Source: NCED01 sp035493955 | GTDB taxonomy: Bacteria; Pseudomonadota; Alphaproteobacteria; Caulobacterales; Caulobacteraceae | Length of the DNA stretch: 64,000 nt | Direction of reading: 5' to 3' | Assembly (NCBI GenBank): GCA_035493955.1 | Contig: DATJHI010000036.1 | Coordinates: 1-64,000 of the forward strand | Part shown: positions 62,079 to 64,000 of the stretch, piece by piece | How the letters are laid out: each line of letters opens with the position of its first letter | Numbering within the stretch: position 1 is the first letter of the stretch | Program-made: the position numbers and the translations under genes | Notes under the pieces: model-generated | The model's input: only the letters and a program-made list of their open reading frames with translations | Databases searched by the model: none | Told to the model about the DNA's origin: nothing

Positions 62079-62379
62079 CGGAGCCCATCCTGGGAACGGG
62101 CGGGAGCAGCGCTACTCTCAGCCGCCGACGCCCGAACAGATGGTCAGCGGTGTCGCTTTGTACACTTTCGTACGGTCGCATCCAAGGTGGTGGTGGACGG
62201 GATTTGGAGGCGCGGGCGGCGGATGACCTCCGGACCCATCCCGCTCTTTGGCCCCCATTGAAGCGGCGAGGGTCGATCATCACATAAGGTGGGCCGCGGC
62301 GGCCGCCGTGCCGCCACAGGGCGGCGGTCGCTGCGGGCAAGTCGCTTGATTTCGAGGACTTCGCCCGAGGACCACGCCG
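62079..62379. other. intergenic region before hsp20
   Basis: 301 bases between divergent genes. I see no coding frame with support. It should hold the hsp20 promoter; CTTGATTT at about 62345 could be a heat-shock -35 element, but no matching -10 is clear. Confidence 0.4.
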
Positions 62380-62799
62380 ATGACACGGCCTTTGCTGTTC
62401 GATAGCCCGTTCCTGCTCGGATTCGAGCACACCCGGACCCTGATCGAGCGCGCCGCCAAGGCGGCCGCCGAGGCCTATCCGCCGTACAACGTCGAACAGA
62501 ACGACGACGGCGGGGTGCGGATCAGCCTGGCGGTGGCCGGCTTCTCGCCGGACCAGCTCCAGGTCACGGTCGAGGACCGCCAACTGGTGGTCGCAGGCCG
62601 GCGCGAGGGTGAAAATCGGGATGGGGCAGCCTTCCTGCACCGCGGCATCGCGGCCCGCAGCTTCATCCGGAGCTTCGTGCTGGCCGACGGGATGGAGGTG
62701 ACCGCGGCCGTGCTCGAACACGGACTTCTGCACGTGGACGTGGCCCGCCCTGTCCCCAAGGCCACGGTCAAGCAAATCCCCATCCGTACGGCCGGCTGA
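62380..62799 (+). CDS. small heat-shock protein, Hsp20 family
   Basis: 139-residue alpha-crystallin-domain holdase. Start PLLFDSPFLLGFEHTRTLIE resembles IbpA-type N-termini; YPPYNVEQNDDGGVRISLAVAGFSPDQLQVTVED then RQLVVAGRRE, FLHRGIAARSFIRSFVLADG and the ALENGLL-like LEHGLLHVDVAR are the beta strands. The C-terminal I-x-I anchor shows as KQIPIRT. Followed 44 bases later by the DUF1150 gene, its usual alphaproteobacterial companion. Confidence 0.92.
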   Translation: MTRPLLFDSPFLLGFEHTRTLIERAAKAAAEAYPPYNVEQNDDGGVRISLAVAGFSPDQLQVTVEDRQLVVAGRREGENRDGAAFLHRGIAARSFIRSFVLADGMEVTAAVLEHGLLHVDVARPVPKATVKQIPIRTAG

Positions 62800-62843
62800 A
62801 CCAGCGGCCGACTACGGAGTTAGTAACCCAAGGAGGCGGTCAA

Positions 62844-63113
62844 ATGCTGACGCACTCTCTATCGAACGAACTCACCAGCGAAGCCTTCGCCGCGTTGGGC
62901 GGCCCGGATCTCGTCTATGTGCGCGAGGTCAAGGCCAAGGAGATCCTGGGCCAGTCGGACGAGGATGCTTATGAGCGGTTCTCGGTCACCCCGGACCAGA
63001 CCCTTTACGCCCTGCACCGTGCCGACGGCGCGCGGCTAGCGGTCCTCGCCGATCGCGACCAGGCCTTCGCCGCCGCCCTCGCCCACGAACTGGCCCCGGT
63101 CTCGGTGCATTAG
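62844..63113 (+). CDS. DUF1150 family protein
   Basis: 89 residues: EAFAALGGPDLVYVREVKAKEI, then TPDQTLYALHRADGARLAVLADRDQAFAAA. These blocks define DUF1150, a short alphaproteobacterial family nearly always next to an Hsp20 gene. AAGGAGG upstream supports the start. Function unknown; association with the small heat-shock protein is inferred from place. Confidence 0.88.
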   Translation: MLTHSLSNELTSEAFAALGGPDLVYVREVKAKEILGQSDEDAYERFSVTPDQTLYALHRADGARLAVLADRDQAFAAALAHELAPVSVH

Positions 63114-63191
63114 GGCGGCTCCGGGCGGACGTGGCCGAATCGGCTCATTGGTGAGACGCTGCGCCACGTCTTCCAAGCCCAAAGGCCGATC

Positions 63192-63587
63192 ATGCGCCGT
63201 AGCCTGATGCTCGCCCTCGTCCTGGTCCCGGTCCTGGCGGCGGCAGCCGCGGCGAGTGCGGAGGAGAAGAAGAAGGGCGGCGGCGAGTCGTTCCTGCAGT
63301 TCCCCGGAATGGTCGCCACGATGAATGCGAACGGCGCCCGTCGCGGGGTCCTGTCGGTGGAAATGGGCTTGGATGTCCCCGACGGGGGGTTGCGGGAGCG
63401 GGCGGCCGCGCTGCAGCCCCGCCTGCGCGATTCCTACCTGCGCTATCTGATGACCTACGCCGCCGGCCTCCCTCCTGGCGCGCCGCCCAATCCCGACGCC
63501 ATCAGCGTGGCGTTGCAGCGCGCCACCGACGCGACGCTGGGCAGGCCCGGAGCCAAGCTGCTGCTCGGATCCATCCTGGAGAACTGA
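63192..63587 (+). CDS. small secreted protein, FliL-like region
   Basis: 131 residues with a signal peptide (MRRSLMLALVLVPVLAAAAAASAEE) and KKK-rich linker. The mature part (GVLSVEMGLDVPDGGLRERA, LQPRLRDSYLRYLMTYAAGL, then LGRPGAKLLLGSILEN) recalls the periplasmic domain of FliL, a flagellar basal-body protein, but without a transmembrane anchor retained after cleavage. No flagellar genes nearby. The resemblance is weak. Confidence 0.6.
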   Translation: MRRSLMLALVLVPVLAAAAAASAEEKKKGGGESFLQFPGMVATMNANGARRGVLSVEMGLDVPDGGLRERAAALQPRLRDSYLRYLMTYAAGLPPGAPPNPDAISVALQRATDATLGRPGAKLLLGSILEN

Positions 63588-63624
63588 GCACCGCGCCTTC
63601 GAGAGAGAGGAGAAGACGTCGGCC

Positions 63625-64000
63625 TTACGCCGCCGAGGTCTCGGCCTCCTGCACCAGCAGGGCATAGATGGCGTCTGCCGACCGGGCCTGGCGCAGGCGC
63701 TGGCGAACCTCCGCCCGGCGCAACAGGCGCGACACCCGGGCCATGGCCCGCAGGTGTTCGGAGCCGGCCTCTTCGGGGGCGAACAGGGCGAACAACAGAT
63801 CGACCGGCTGGTCGTCCACCGCCTCGAAAGCCACGGGAGCCTCGAGGCGGACGAACACGCCGCGTATCCGCGTCAGACCCTTCAACCGGGCGTGGGGAAC
63901 CGCCACCCCATGGCCCACGCCGGTGGAGCCCAGTTGTTCGCGGTCGCACAGGGCGTCGAGGATCTGACTCGCATCGAGACCAAAGTTGCGGGCGCCCAGG
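63625..64000 (-). CDS. ptsN: PTS IIA-like nitrogen regulatory protein PtsN (5' end cut by right edge)
   Basis: C-terminal 124 codons visible. Phospho-accepting His is in GVGHGVAVPHARLKGL; FEAVDDQPVDLLFALFAPEEAGSEHLRAMARVSRLLRR is the PtsN block with the usual conserved His. PtsN takes phosphate from PtsO and regulates K+ transport and nitrogen or stress responses. In alphaproteobacteria it usually follows rpoN and hpf, which would lie to the right of the window. Ends TAA at 63625. Confidence 0.9.
   Translation of the reverse strand, partial: LGARNFGLDASQILDALCDREQLGSTGVGHGVAVPHARLKGLTRIRGVFVRLEAPVAFEAVDDQPVDLLFALFAPEEAGSEHLRAMARVSRLLRRAEVRQRLRQARSADAIYALLVQEAETSAA

Noticed and set aside
62058..62261. 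67-codon plus frame in the hsp20 upstream region
   Set aside because: No ribosome site and overlaps the start of the divergent DUF6894 gene.

Overview
The window is a stretch of high-GC alphaproteobacterial chromosome. It most resembles the family Caulobacteraceae (a Caulobacter or Phenylobacterium relative). This rests on the gene content and order, not on a database search: rsmG-mnmG-mnmE next to parA-parB, rho-hemJ-hemH-hemE, then ppsR-maf-aroE-coaE-dnaQ-secB, plus a DivL-type tyrosine 'histidine kinase', an NtrZ-like periplasmic protein and CtrA-type TTAA-N7-TTAA boxes. I see no insertion sequence, prophage, integrase or CRISPR array. Nearly everything is vertically inherited core genome. 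Codon-aligned ATGA, GTGA and TTGA overlaps are frequent, which points to tightly coupled operons.

Layout. 1-8.3 kb: an OmpA-like lipoprotein cut by the left edge, UDP-glucose dehydrogenase, a pterin dehydratase, a membrane nucleotide-sugar dehydratase (surface polysaccharide), a peptidoglycan-binding lipoprotein, YggS, a ThiE-like protein, NtrZ and a DUF3576 lipoprotein. 8.4-12.8 kb: leuS-lptE-holA and a short Flp pilin gene. 12.8-18.5 kb: the parB-parA-rsmG-mnmG block and mnmE on the minus strand, with parS sites between mnmG and mnmE. 18.5-25.4 kb: small metabolic genes, a third parS-like site, rho and the haem genes hemJ-hemH-hemE. 25.44-25.94 kb: a gene-free 499-base gap between divergent hemE and ppsR. 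It has two perfect CtrA boxes in an AT-rich core flanked by DnaA-type boxes, and is very probably the chromosome replication origin.

25.9-32.8 kb: ppsR-maf-aroE-coaE-dnaQ, secB, Tim44-like, mltA, smr. 32.8-35.8 kb: a minus-strand hisB-hisH-hisA-hisF-hisE operon. 36.4-38.7 kb: divL. 38.8-41.2 kb: a secreted crystallin-fold protein and a ferredoxin/ferredoxin-reductase pair. 41.2-50.5 kb: tsaE-amgK-murU-addB-addA and trxA. 50.5-55.5 kb: trpF-trpB-trpA-accD-folC on the minus strand. 55.7-60.5 kb: a hemerythrin-like protein, mscL, ihfB, rpsA, cmk, a TIGR02300 protein and tRNA-Ala(GGC). 60.7-64 kb: a Crp/Fnr-type regulator, DUF6894, Hsp20, DUF1150, a secreted FliL-like protein and a ptsN cut by the right edge.

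How it fits together: the centre of the window is the replication and segregation hub of the chromosome (origin, ParA/ParB and parS, with HolA and DnaQ encoded nearby). About 11 kb from the origin is divL, whose product in Caulobacter feeds the CckA-ChpT-CtrA pathway that controls binding at origin CtrA boxes. Around this are housekeeping operons for translation, haem, histidine, tryptophan, envelope recycling and double-strand-break repair. No wholly new system is evident. The most valuable observations are the origin architecture, the parS cluster, the tyrosine H-box kinase and several short or mis-startable genes.
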